Shown piece by piece: positions 17,017-26,057 of a stretch of 64,000 nt of DNA. The notes beneath the pieces were generated by a model, which did no database searches, had not been told where the DNA came from, and was given only the letters and a program-made list of their open reading frames with translations. Each line of letters starts with the position of its first letter. Positions within the stretch are counted from its first letter, which is position 1. The DNA lies in the NCBI RefSeq assembly GCF_029910655.1, contig NZ_CP123897.1, positions 62,001 through 126,000 of the forward strand, read 5' to 3'. The DNA comes from Methylomonas sp. UP202. Its GTDB lineage: Bacteria; Pseudomonadota; Gammaproteobacteria; Methylococcales; Methylomonadaceae. The position numbers and the translations under genes were made by a program.

Positions 17017-18480
17017 CTAAGGGATGAATTGCTCGCGCGTCTGTTGCTGATGCTGCTGAATTGCCAACTGCAGCTTGTACGCCGCATAGTATTTGTAAAT
17101 ATTGCGCACGTAGGTCGTGGTTTCCCAGCCTATTTTATCGGCGACGACCAATTCCAGGTTATTGAACCAGCGATTGGGGTCGAAGCCGCGCTTTTCCGCC
17201 TCATGGCGCAGACGGGTGATGGCGCCGGGGCCGGCATTGTAGCTGGCGAAGGCAAAAAGCGTTCGGTCGTCGTCGCGGAACTCGATGTCGCTGAAGTAAC
17301 GCGCCATCAAATCGTCCAAATACTTTGCGCCAGCGTGGATGTTGGCTTCCAAACGCCGCACGTCGCCGACGTTTAGGCTCCGGCCGGTGGACGGCAGTAC
17401 CTGCATCACCCCAATCGCGCCGGTTGGTCCGCGCGCGCTCTGCCTCAGTTGCGATTCCTGAAAACCTTGGGCGGCCAGCATCAGTGGGTCGAAGCGGTAT
17501 TGGTCGCCGTATTTTTCGAACAGCTTCAGCATATCGGCGAAACGCTGCCATTCCTGATCGGCAGTGTTGTTCCGGATTTGCTCGATGTTTTTATTGAAAG
17601 CCACGATGGTTTGTTCGATCAAACGATGTTTTTTGACATCATTGAAATAAAAGTCCCGCAGTACTGTCTGCAATTCGGGACTTTGCTTGCGAAAAACCCA
17701 CCCCGACTGTCCGGCGGAGCGCACCGCCACATCGGTCACGGTGATATTGGGCAAAACCTTGGCCCAAATATCCGCCTTCCAATCGTCGACGATGATGATG
17801 CCGACCAAGCCGGCATTCAGCATTTCCATTAAATCTTCGTCTTCAATCGCATCCGGTACGGTGACGATATTGACCGGCGCTTTTCCGGTGCTTTTCAGTC
17901 GGTCGTTCAATGCGGTCAGGCTGGCGTGGTAGCTGGACGACGGGCGGACATGCACGGTTTTGCCGCTTAAGTCTTCGACGTTAGCGATTACTTCGCCGCC
18001 GCGACGAACCAGCACCAACTCGGAGATCGAATAGTCGTCAGGCGCCAGGAAGTCGACCAGATCAAGACGCTCCGGGGTTTTAGTCAGATCGGCGGCGACA
18101 ATGTCTCCCAAGCCGCGCTTGAGATCATCAATTAGCCGGTCGCGAGTCGTCGGCACGATTACGACGGTAATCGGCCGTTTGTGTAACTGCTTGGCGTATT
18201 GATGGTTAATGTAACGTTCGAAGTTACGCACCAGTTCGGCGGTTAAACCGCGCTCGCGACCCTTATCGTGAAAATATAGCGTCCGGCTGTGAGGCGCTAA
18301 AACTCGAATTAATCGCCGCTCCAACATTTGCGAGAAATCGCCGACCCAAACCTCGTTGGTCAGCGACAATTGCCGGGTCGAACCGGATGTGGACCGGTTC
18401 GGAAATAGGTCGGCATCGGCAAGCGCGGGTTGCGGCAACGCCAGACACAGTACAAACAGTTTCAGTATGAATTTCGGCAT
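17017..18480 (-). CDS. MltF-like membrane-bound lytic transglycosylase
   Basis: This 487-residue protein has a signal peptide (about 1-21, LPQPALA|DAD), a solute-binding-protein type 3 domain (about 55-290) and a C-terminal SLT domain. The catalytic Glu sits in AAQGFQESQLRQSARGPTGA, followed by IGVMQVLPSTG and FASYNAGPGAI. This is the MltF architecture: a glycan-cleaving transglycosylase with a regulatory module. It cuts peptidoglycan glycan strands to form 1,6-anhydroMurNAc ends. No lipobox is visible at the end of the signal, so it may be soluble in the periplasm or anchored by its signal helix. Confidence 0.9.
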   Translation of the reverse strand: MPKFILKLFVLCLALPQPALADADLFPNRSTSGSTRQLSLTNEVWVGDFSQMLERRLIRVLAPHSRTLYFHDKGRERGLTAELVRNFERYINHQYAKQLHKRPITVVIVPTTRDRLIDDLKRGLGDIVAADLTKTPERLDLVDFLAPDDYSISELVLVRRGGEVIANVEDLSGKTVHVRPSSSYHASLTALNDRLKSTGKAPVNIVTVPDAIEDEDLMEMLNAGLVGIIIVDDWKADIWAKVLPNITVTDVAVRSAGQSGWVFRKQSPELQTVLRDFYFNDVKKHRLIEQTIVAFNKNIEQIRNNTADQEWQRFADMLKLFEKYGDQYRFDPLMLAAQGFQESQLRQSARGPTGAIGVMQVLPSTGRSLNVGDVRRLEANIHAGAKYLDDLMARYFSDIEFRDDDRTLFAFASYNAGPGAITRLRHEAEKRGFDPNRWFNNLELVVADKIGWETTTYVRNIYKYYAAYKLQLAIQQHQQQTREQFIP

Positions 18481-18717
18481 CGGACGATGAATAACACTGC
18501 TTTGAAATTATCGAAGACTGGCACTATACCGCGAGCCGGGGACAGGTGGGAACGTCGAGTTGGCATGCGGGTCCGCTTGATTTTCCGAATAGATTTCGTT
18601 GTCGAGTCAGCGTGGACGGCTAAGGTGCCGGGGTTACCCCCGTTTCTAATTACCAGGCCTCGAATCCTTGCGTATTGGTAGACTGCCGCCTTCAGGCTAC
18701 GGGGGTAATGCCGTAAA

Positions 18718-20238
18718 TTACTCGGTCACGACTGGAATCTTGCCAATCTTCGATTGCCATTCCTTGGGAGCAGTGTCGTGTATCGACTCGCCCCGACTAT
18801 CGACCGCCACCGTCACCGGCATGTCTTCCACCACAAATTCGTGAATCGCTTCCATACCCAGCTCGGGAAAGGCCACGATACGCGCCTGTTTGATGGCTTT
18901 GGAGACCAAATAAGCCGCACCGCCGACCGCGATCAAATACACGGCTTTGTGCTTGGCGATGGCCGCTATCGCTTGCGGGCCGCGCTCGGATTTACCGATC
19001 ATGCCCAGTAGGCCGGTTTTTTCCAGTACCGTGTCGGTAAAGCCGTCCATCCGGGTGGCTGTAGTCGGACCTGCCGGGCCAACCACTTCGTCGCGTACCG
19101 GATCAACCGGGCCGACGTAATAGATGAATTTGTCCTTAAAGTCCACGCCTTCCGGTAACGGCTCTCCTTTGTTTAAAAGATCGACGATACGCTTGTGGGC
19201 GGCGTCGCGGCCGGTCACTAGCGTACCGCTGAGCAACAAGGTTTCGCCGGGTTTCCAGTCGGCGACATCTTGCTTGGTCAAACCATCGATATTGACCCGC
19301 CGCGCCGTGCTGGCGGATTGAGCGATTTCCGGCCAGTCGGATAAACTGGGCGGCGTTAATACGGCTGGGCCGGAGCCGTCCAAAACAAAATGAGCATGGC
19401 GGGTGGCGGCGCAGTTGGGGATCATCGCCACCGGTTTGTTGGCGGCGTGGGTCGGGTAATCGAGGATTTTCACGTCCAGCACCGTGGTCAGCCCCCCCAA
19501 ACCTTGGGCACCGATGCCCAGCGCGTTGACCTTGTCGTACAAATCCAGCCGCAATTCTTCCAGCGCATTGCTGGGCCCGCGCGCGATCAAGTCTTGAATA
19601 TCGATAGAGCCCATGCACGCCTGCTTAGCCAGCAACATGGCTTTTTCGGCGGTGCCGCCGATACCGATACCCAAGATGCCGGGCGGACACCAGCCGGCGC
19701 CCATGGTCGGCACGGTTTTCATCACCCAATCGGCGATGCTGTCGGCCGGATTCAGCATGACGAATTTGGACTTGGCTTCCGAGCCGCCGCCCTTCGCGGC
19801 GACTTCCACGTCTACTTTATCGCCCGGCACCAGCTCCATATGCACCACCGCCGGGGTATTGTCTTTGGTATTGATGCGCTTGCCGGCCGGATCGGACAGG
19901 ATAGACGCCCTAAGCACGTTATCCGGATGTAGATAAGCCCGGCGCACGCCTTGGTTGACCATCTCGGTCACGCTCGATTTCGCGTCCCAGCGTACCTCCA
20001 TACCGATCTTCAAAAACACCGTGACGATGCCGGTGTCCTGACAAATCGGCCGGCGGCCCTCCGCGCACATCCGCGAATTAATCAGAATCTGCGCCATCGC
20101 GTCCTTGGCGGCCGGGCTTTGCTCCTTCAGATACGCCGTGTGTAAGGCGTCGATAAAATCCTGAGGATGGTAGTACGAGATGAATTGCAAGGCATCGGCG
20201 ATGCTTTGGATGAAATCGTCTTGACGTATCGTTGTCAT
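18718..20238 (-). CDS. fumA: Class I (iron-sulfur) fumarate hydratase
   Basis: This 506-residue enzyme is the oxygen-sensitive [4Fe-4S] type of fumarase that interconverts fumarate and malate in the TCA cycle. The alpha part is N-terminal (RRPICQDTG with a cluster Cys, GGGSEAKSKF, PTMGAGWCPPGILGIGIGG, QACMGSIDIQDL, PNCAATRHAHF) and the beta part is C-terminal (VTGRDAAHKRI, YYVGPVDPV, VGPAGPTTATRMDGF, AVGGAAYL). Both parts are fused, as in E. coli FumA/FumB. It stands alone, flanked by gene-free DNA on both sides. Confidence 0.96.
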   Translation of the reverse strand: MTTIRQDDFIQSIADALQFISYYHPQDFIDALHTAYLKEQSPAAKDAMAQILINSRMCAEGRRPICQDTGIVTVFLKIGMEVRWDAKSSVTEMVNQGVRRAYLHPDNVLRASILSDPAGKRINTKDNTPAVVHMELVPGDKVDVEVAAKGGGSEAKSKFVMLNPADSIADWVMKTVPTMGAGWCPPGILGIGIGGTAEKAMLLAKQACMGSIDIQDLIARGPSNALEELRLDLYDKVNALGIGAQGLGGLTTVLDVKILDYPTHAANKPVAMIPNCAATRHAHFVLDGSGPAVLTPPSLSDWPEIAQSASTARRVNIDGLTKQDVADWKPGETLLLSGTLVTGRDAAHKRIVDLLNKGEPLPEGVDFKDKFIYYVGPVDPVRDEVVGPAGPTTATRMDGFTDTVLEKTGLLGMIGKSERGPQAIAAIAKHKAVYLIAVGGAAYLVSKAIKQARIVAFPELGMEAIHEFVVEDMPVTVAVDSRGESIHDTAPKEWQSKIGKIPVVTE

Positions 20239-20459
20239 GGCGCAACTGAAAGCTAAAAATCAGCCCGAAATTTACCACGAAGAGCCGAGGGGTTGTTGGG
20301 CACTTTTGAAAGTGCCGGTATTTATCCGTTAGCTCGTCGATACGCGGGAGCCGCAGAATTGCCCCTCAACGCCGCAGGAAGGCCTGGATATTCCGGACAA
20401 CGGCCAATAGGGGTTTGAAAGTGCGGCGTGCCGCTCTCGATCTCGATGGCCTTGTTTGA

Positions 20460-20672
20460 TTATCGACGGCATAAATCCGGCATATCGAAGAAGACTTCCA
20501 GGCGATCCAGTTCGGTGTTGGCGATTTCCAGCGCGGCATCGAAAGTCGCCAAGTCGCCGGATTGGGTGGCGATATCCAGCATCAGATCGCACATCGATTT
20601 GGTTTTGATCAGGGAGTCGCGTTGCCTCTCCAGTTCTTCCTGTTGCTCGTCTGTTATTAAGTAAATTTTCAT
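20460..20672 (-). CDS. Small hypothetical helical protein
   Basis: This 70-residue protein begins MKIYLITDEQQEELERQRD and is predicted mostly alpha-helical and acidic, with two Cys. A good Shine-Dalgarno (AAGGA) lies 9 bases before the ATG. I do not recognise a family. It resembles the short helical proteins often found next to regulators in gammaproteobacteria, but nothing nearby suggests a role; it is isolated between fumA and a 400-bp gap. Confidence 0.65.
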   Translation of the reverse strand: MKIYLITDEQQEELERQRDSLIKTKSMCDLMLDIATQSGDLATFDAALEIANTELDRLEVFFDMPDLCRR

Positions 20673-21080
20673 GACAACTATCCTTTACCGTCCACGGTCA
20701 GTCCAATGTCAGCATCGCCATTTTTCTTTGAAAGAATTTACGATTTGGCAATCTGGTTTGATTAAAAATGTGATCAATTTTGCAATTATCGGCTTGTTGC
20801 GTATGGTCGCCTTGAAAGCGCCGGCCTGGAATTGTTCGAAGGTCCAGTGCGCGACCATGATGACGGTGCGGATGTCGGGAAGATTTTTGACATGCGTCGG
20901 CGCTGGTCGGTGGGAACCGCGCGGTTCGCAACGCATTGAAACTATGGATGTGGAGTGTGAGGATTCAGTCGGGTGGACACCGCGCGGGCCGGATCGCGCT
21001 GCAACCGGAATTTGCCAGTGCGTTTAAGGCCGGGCTTGGCGGTATTCGACTTACCGTACGACTTACGTTAGACCTTGGGA
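20673..21080. other. Gene-free stretch with a possible decayed reading frame
   Basis: The 408 bp between mltB and the small helical gene hold no convincing gene. A 75-codon minus-strand frame (20709-20936) contains a protein-like stretch (MVAHWTFEQFQAGAFKAT) but has no ribosome-binding site and no recognised family; it may be a remnant. The left 120 bp are AT-richer than the surroundings. Confidence 0.35.
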
Positions 21081-22247
21081 CTAACCAAGACCGTCCCCGC
21101 CCGCCGTTCTCAAATAGCCGCTTTTGATCGCTTGAGCCAGCTCGTGTACCGCCATCGCATAATGGGTGCTGTGGTTGTAACGGGTAATGACGTAAAAGTT
21201 GGGGTGTCCCAGCCGGTATTCGTCGCGGTCATGATGGCGGAGCAACAGCAAACTGAGCGGGTAATCACAGCGGCAGGATTCCGCCGGTTTCAGCCCCGCG
21301 TCGGTCAGTTTGTCCAGCGAATACCGGCTGTCGAAGCCGGTTTCCAATTCGGCGGCGGGTTGGCCGGACGCGGCGGAAACCACCGGTTGACCGGCTTGCC
21401 AACCGTGTTCGGCAAAATAGTGGGCGACGCTGCCGATCGCGTCTTCCGGATTCCATAGATCGCGGCGGCCATCGCCGTTGAAGTCGACCGCCCATTGCAA
21501 AAAGCTGCTGGGCATAAACTGACCCAAGCCCATCGCGCCGGCGAACGAGCCGACCGGCTTGCCGGGGTCCACGCCTTCGGCACGGGTCATGACCAGAAAA
21601 TTCTCCAGTTCGCCTCGGAAATACTCGCCCCGGCGCTGGTAATCGAAGGCCAAGGTGGTTAGGGCGTCAATGACGCGGTGATTGCCGACGAAACCGCCGA
21701 ACGTGGTTTCCACCGCCAGAATGCCAAGGATGTACTCGGCCGGCACGCCGTATTCGCGGCTGGCGCGTTGCAGCGAGGATCGGTACTTTTGCCAGAAAGC
21801 GACGCCGGCGTCGATATGACGGGCGTCGAGAAATTGGGCGCGATAGCGGCTCCAGCCGCCCTTGGCCGGCTTGCCCTTCATCGCTTGGTCCGACTTGGCG
21901 AGGTAGTCCAGAGTCCATTGCTTGCGCTTGGCTTGGCTGAACAGTCCGTACAGATATTCGCGATGGAAGCCGTGCTTTTGGCTGATGTCGTCAATAAAAC
22001 GGCCGAGCGCTGGGTATCCGGCGTAATCGCCGGATACCGAAGAGGCCCGATAGTTGCCGGGTTCGGCCAGCGGCCTTAAATCGGGTGTTGCGGTACGGCC
22101 GCGTTCCGGCGGCGCTTGCCGGGTTGGACTGTAAGCCCGCTCGGAGGGCGCGTTCTTGGAAATGGGTTGAGAGCTGCAGCCATCCAGCAGCGCAATCAGC
22201 AGGACGGCGGCGATTTTGTTGGCGCGCGGAGAATTCGGAGGTTTCAA
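21081..22247 (-). CDS. mltB: Lytic murein transglycosylase B (MltB)
   Basis: This 388-residue SLT_2-family enzyme has a lipoprotein-like signal (LLIALLDGC, Cys24, with an unusual Asp two residues before Cys). The catalytic Glu180 is in ILGILAVETTFGGF, with NHRVIDALTTLAFDYQRR, GAMGLGQFMPSSF, WNPEDAIGSVAHYFAEHGW and YNHSTHYAMAVHELA following the MltB pattern. It cleaves glycan strands from the inner face of the outer membrane. It starts 19 bp after pilU on the same strand and may be in the pilTU transcript. Confidence 0.95.
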   Translation of the reverse strand: MKPPNSPRANKIAAVLLIALLDGCSSQPISKNAPSERAYSPTRQAPPERGRTATPDLRPLAEPGNYRASSVSGDYAGYPALGRFIDDISQKHGFHREYLYGLFSQAKRKQWTLDYLAKSDQAMKGKPAKGGWSRYRAQFLDARHIDAGVAFWQKYRSSLQRASREYGVPAEYILGILAVETTFGGFVGNHRVIDALTTLAFDYQRRGEYFRGELENFLVMTRAEGVDPGKPVGSFAGAMGLGQFMPSSFLQWAVDFNGDGRRDLWNPEDAIGSVAHYFAEHGWQAGQPVVSAASGQPAAELETGFDSRYSLDKLTDAGLKPAESCRCDYPLSLLLLRHHDRDEYRLGHPNFYVITRYNHSTHYAMAVHELAQAIKSGYLRTAGGDGLG

Positions 22248-22265
22248 AGGTCGGGTTACCCAATG

Positions 22266-23399
22266 TTATTTATACAGCGCGCCTCCGTCGTCGTCGTTTT
22301 CTTCCAGCATCATGTCCTTGACCTCGAAATTGACGTTTTCGGCGCCCAGTTTGATCATCAGGCGGACTTCGTTGCGGGAGTCGGCGGCGTGCAGCGCGTC
22401 TTCGTAGCTAATTTTACCGGCTGCGTACAAATCGTAAAGCGCTTGGTCGAAAGTCTGCATGCCGTGTTCGCGCGAATTCTTCATCAATTCCTTCAGTTTA
22501 TGCACTTCGCCCTTGCGGATCATGTCCGACACCAGCGGGGTGTTCAACAGAATTTCGATCGCCGGATAGCGACCCTTGCCGTCCGAGCGTTGCACCAGTT
22601 GTTGGGCGACGATACCACGCAGATTCAACGATAGGTCCATGAACAATTGGCTATGCATCTCCTCCGGAAAGAAATGCAGAATCCGATCCAACGCTTGGTT
22701 GGCGTTGTTGGCATGCAAGGTACAAACGCACAAGTGACCGGTTTCGGCGAAGGTGATGGCGTGCTGCATCGTGTCGCGGGTGCGTACCTCGCCGATCAGG
22801 ATCACGTCGGGCGCTTGCCGCAAGGTGTTTTTCAGCGCGACTTCGAAGGACTCGGTATCCAGGCCCACCTCGCGCTGCGTCACAATACAGCCTTGGTGCG
22901 GATGGATGAACTCGATTGGGTCCTCGATCGAAATGATGTGGCCGCTGGTGTTTTCGTTGCGATGCCGAATCAGTGCCGCCAGCGATGTCGATTTACCGGT
23001 GCCGGTCGCGCCGACGAACATCACCAGACCGCGCTTATACATGATCAAGTCTTTCAGCACCGGCGGCAGGTGCAGTTGTTCGGCGGTCGGAATCGTGGTT
23101 TCGATGCGGCGTAACACCATGCCGGCCGAATCGCGTTGAGTGAAGGCGCTTACCCGGAAGCGACCCAATTCACTGACACTCAGCGCGAACTGGCATTCCT
23201 TGGTATTCTCGAACTCGTCGCGCTGGCGTTGCGACATCACGCTGAGCACCAGTTTCATGGTTTGTTCGCTGTTCAAAACACCCTTGGATACTTCGACGAC
23301 CTTGCCGTCCACTTTCATCGACGGCGCCCGGCCGGCGGTAATGAACAGGTCGGACGCTCTTTTCTCAACCATCAGCGCCAATAAGGCTTTAAAGTCCAT
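22266..23399 (-). CDS. pilU: Type IV pilus accessory ATPase PilU
   Basis: This 377-residue PilT-like ATPase has Walker A VGATGTGKSTSL (Lys136), the Asp box SIEDPIEFIHPHQGC, Walker B DVILIGEVRTRDT and the His box TGHLCVCTLHANNANQALDR. The acidic C-terminal extension after about residue 345 (MMLEENDDDGGALYK) is typical of PilU. It works with PilT in pilus retraction. AAGGAGG lies just upstream of its ATG, 15 bp after pilT. Confidence 0.96.
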   Translation of the reverse strand: MDFKALLALMVEKRASDLFITAGRAPSMKVDGKVVEVSKGVLNSEQTMKLVLSVMSQRQRDEFENTKECQFALSVSELGRFRVSAFTQRDSAGMVLRRIETTIPTAEQLHLPPVLKDLIMYKRGLVMFVGATGTGKSTSLAALIRHRNENTSGHIISIEDPIEFIHPHQGCIVTQREVGLDTESFEVALKNTLRQAPDVILIGEVRTRDTMQHAITFAETGHLCVCTLHANNANQALDRILHFFPEEMHSQLFMDLSLNLRGIVAQQLVQRSDGKGRYPAIEILLNTPLVSDMIRKGEVHKLKELMKNSREHGMQTFDQALYDLYAAGKISYEDALHAADSRNEVRLMIKLGAENVNFEVKDMMLEENDDDGGALYK

Positions 23400-23414
23400 G
23401 GCCCCTCCTTAATC

Positions 23415-24452
23415 TCAGCGGAACATATCTTTGTTGACCGCGCGCGTCATCGCCGCCTTCGCGGTGATCAAACCCTTATCAACCAGCTCCTTCAGGTTTT
23501 GATCCAGCGTCTGCATGCCGTCCTTGCGGCCGGTTTGGATCGCCGAATACATTTGCGCCACCTTGGCCTCGCGGATCAGGTTGCGAATCGCCGGCGTGCC
23601 GACCATGATTTCGTGCGCGGCGATTCGGCCGCCGCCGACTTTCTTCAGCAGCGTTTGAGAAATTACCGCTTGCAAGGACTCCGACAGCATGGCCCGGATC
23701 ATGTCTTTCTCGGCGGCGGGGAACACGTCGATAATCCGGTCTATGGTTTTCGCGGCCGAGGTGGTGTGCAGCGTGCCGAACACCAAGTGGCCGGTTTCCG
23801 CGGCGGTCAGCGCCAGCCGGATGGTTTCCAGGTCGCGCATCTCGCCGACCAGGATGATGTCGGGGTCTTCCCGCAAGGCCGAGCGCAAGGCTTCGTTAAA
23901 ACCCAAGGTATCGCGGTGAATTTCGCGTTGGTTGATCAGCGATTTCTGGCTTTCGTGAACGAATTCGATCGGGTCTTCGACGGTCAGGATGTGCGCGTAA
24001 TCGTTGGTGTTGATGTGATTGATCATCGCCGCTAGCGTCGTCGACTTACCGGAACCGGTCGGTCCGGTCACCAGGATCAAGCCGCGTGGTTTGGTACACA
24101 GTTCCGCGAAAAATTTCGGCGCGTCCAAATCTTCCAACGTCAGCACCTTGGACGGAATGGTCCGGAACACGCCGGCCGCGCCGCGATCCTGATTGAAAGC
24201 GTTGACCCGGAATCGAGCCACGCCGGGCAACGCGAACGAAAAGTCGGTCTCCAGAAACTCCTCGTAATCGCGGCGCTGCTTGTCGTTCATGATGTCGTAG
24301 ATCAGCGCGTGGACTTCCTTGTGATTGAGCGGCGGGATGTTGATCCGCCGGATGTCGCCGTCCACCCGGATCATCGGCGGCAAGCCGGCGGACAAATGCA
24401 GGTCCGAGGCTTTGTTTTTAACGGAAAAAGTCAGCAATTCTGCGATATCCAT
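23415..24452 (-). CDS. pilT: Twitching motility retraction ATPase PilT
   Basis: This 345-residue hexameric ATPase depolymerises type IV pili. Motifs are Walker A VTGPTGSGKSTTL (Lys136), Asp box TVEDPIEFVHESQ, Walker B PDIILVGEMRDLETI, His box ETGHLVFGTLHTTSA, and the PilT-specific C-terminal AIRNLIREAK motif near residue 285. It heads a pilT-pilU(-mltB) set. The yggS gene often found upstream of pilT is absent here. Confidence 0.97.
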   Translation of the reverse strand: MDIAELLTFSVKNKASDLHLSAGLPPMIRVDGDIRRINIPPLNHKEVHALIYDIMNDKQRRDYEEFLETDFSFALPGVARFRVNAFNQDRGAAGVFRTIPSKVLTLEDLDAPKFFAELCTKPRGLILVTGPTGSGKSTTLAAMINHINTNDYAHILTVEDPIEFVHESQKSLINQREIHRDTLGFNEALRSALREDPDIILVGEMRDLETIRLALTAAETGHLVFGTLHTTSAAKTIDRIIDVFPAAEKDMIRAMLSESLQAVISQTLLKKVGGGRIAAHEIMVGTPAIRNLIREAKVAQMYSAIQTGRKDGMQTLDQNLKELVDKGLITAKAAMTRAVNKDMFR

Positions 24453-24688
24453 GGGGCGCGGTCCAACGAAAAGGTGGTGGGCAAAGGATAGTACAAAATC
24501 CGAATCGGCGGCGCGGATGCGCGCCGAACCCGCCGGAAACGACAGGCTTGGACGTCACGATGCGGCGAACCCTGGCCGCCGGAATGGTTGCGGCCCTGAA
24601 GGCCCGGCCGTTGTTTTTGAATGCGGGGTTCAGGCCCGAGGGATCGCGTCATCCGTCTGGAACCACTGAAGGTGATTCCTCGGCGGGT

Positions 24689-25021
24689 TTACTGTTGCTC
24701 CGCGCAGCGTATACAGAGCGCGGCGTAGGGCAACGCGGCCAGCCGGGCGGGTTTGATCGGCTCGCCGCAGCGTTGGCAGATGCCGTAAGTACCGGCGTCG
24801 ATGCGGATGATCGCCTGCTTGATTTTTTCGACTTCGTCCCGAGTGGCGTTGCCGATGGCATCCAGCACCTCGTCGTTCTCGGTTTGGGTCGCTTGTTCGG
24901 AAAAATCGCGGTCCAGCGCTTGGTCGATGTGCTTAACGTCGTCGGTAATTTTACCGAGGCGGTCGTCCAGCTCTTCCAGCATGTTCAACAGCTGGTCGCG
25001 CACGTCTTCGTAGTCTTTCAT
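24689..25021 (-). CDS. DksA/TraR-family C4 zinc-finger protein
   Basis: This 110-residue protein has an N-terminal coiled-coil hairpin (MKDYEDVRDQLLNMLEELDD to about residue 75) with an acidic turn, and a C-terminal zinc finger formed by CQRCGEPIKPARL and CIRC. Small DksA-like proteins bind the RNA polymerase secondary channel and modulate transcription initiation. The start at 25021 with GGAGA upstream is chosen over a longer frame reaching 25375, which overlaps the divergent moxR gene. Full-length DksA is ~150 residues, so this is a short paralogue. Confidence 0.85.
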   Translation of the reverse strand: MKDYEDVRDQLLNMLEELDDRLGKITDDVKHIDQALDRDFSEQATQTENDEVLDAIGNATRDEVEKIKQAIIRIDAGTYGICQRCGEPIKPARLAALPYAALCIRCAEQQ

Positions 25022-25151
25022 AAGCGTCTCCGCGGTCCGGCCGGATCGCATGGGTGTTGGGGCTGTCGGCTTTATACAACGAAGCCGATGGCGGGTGCAA
25101 CCGGGCTGGACTATACTCGGCCGCAGCCCTTTCGCTACCGACATTTCGCCG

Positions 25152-26057
25152 ATGGATCTCGCCCTCGAACGCTTATTGGACACCGCTAACCGGATTATCC
25201 TCGGCAAGCCCCGCCAAATCCGGCTGGCGGTCTGCTGTCTGCTGGCCAGGGGGCATCTGTTGATCGAGGACATTCCCGGCGTCGGCAAAACCACGCTGGC
25301 GCACACTCTGGCCAAACTGTTCGGGATGGAGTACCAGCGCATCCAATTCACCAGCGACATCTTGCCCGCCGACATTCTCGGTTCGTCGGTCTTCGATGCC
25401 CAACGCCAGACGTTTACGTTTCACGCAGGACCGATTTTCAAGCAAATGGTGTTGGCCGACGAAATCAACCGGGCCACGCCCAAGGCGCAAAGCGCGTTGC
25501 TGGAGGCGATGGAAGAGCGTCAGGTTACGATAGAAGGCAAGACCTATCCGTTGCCGCGGCCGTTTTTCGTGATCGCGACCCAGAATCCGGCTCACCAGAT
25601 CGGCACTTTCCCGCTGCCGGAATCGCAGGTGGATCGGTTTTTGATGCGGATCGAACTGGGTTATCCCGATCGCCAGGCCGAACGCGAATTGCTAAGCGGC
25701 CGTCCCCGCCATGCCTTGATCGACAATCTGCCGGTGGTGATCGGCGCCGGCGAATTGCTCGAAATGCAATTGGCGGCGACCGAGGTTCACGTTTCGCCGG
25801 CCTTGCTGGATTATCTGCAAGGCATCTTGGATTTCAGCCGGCACCACCCGGATTACGCCAGCGGCTTGTCGCCGCGCGGCGGATTGGGTTTGTTGGCCGC
25901 CGCCAAGGCTTGGGCCTTTCTGGACCGGCGCAAGGCGGTCTTGCCGGAAGACTTGCAAGCCGTGTTGCCGGCGGTGGCCGGCCATCGCTTGCAGGCGGGG
26001 GTTGTCGATTCGGCGGCCACCGTCGCGCCGATACTCGAACAAGTCGCCGTGTTGTGA
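25152..26057 (+). CDS. MoxR-family AAA+ ATPase
   Basis: This 301-residue AAA+ protein has Walker A IEDIPGVGKTTL, Walker B VLADEINRATPKAQSALLEAM, sensor 1 FFVIATQNP and an arginine-finger region LPESQVDRFLMRI, all classical for MoxR. These ATPases act as chaperones for maturation of partner proteins, often DUF58 or VWA proteins. The ATG at 25152 begins MDLALERLLDTANRIILGK. Its stop overlaps the GTG start of the DUF58 gene, so they are coupled. A TATACT box at 25112-25117 may be its -10 element. Confidence 0.92.
   Translation: MDLALERLLDTANRIILGKPRQIRLAVCCLLARGHLLIEDIPGVGKTTLAHTLAKLFGMEYQRIQFTSDILPADILGSSVFDAQRQTFTFHAGPIFKQMVLADEINRATPKAQSALLEAMEERQVTIEGKTYPLPRPFFVIATQNPAHQIGTFPLPESQVDRFLMRIELGYPDRQAERELLSGRPRHALIDNLPVVIGAGELLEMQLAATEVHVSPALLDYLQGILDFSRHHPDYASGLSPRGGLGLLAAAKAWAFLDRRKAVLPEDLQAVLPAVAGHRLQAGVVDSAATVAPILEQVAVL

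Noticed and set aside
20709..20936. 75-codon minus-strand frame with protein-like segment
   Set aside because: No ribosome-binding site and no family resemblance; kept only as a possible remnant in the gene-free stretch.
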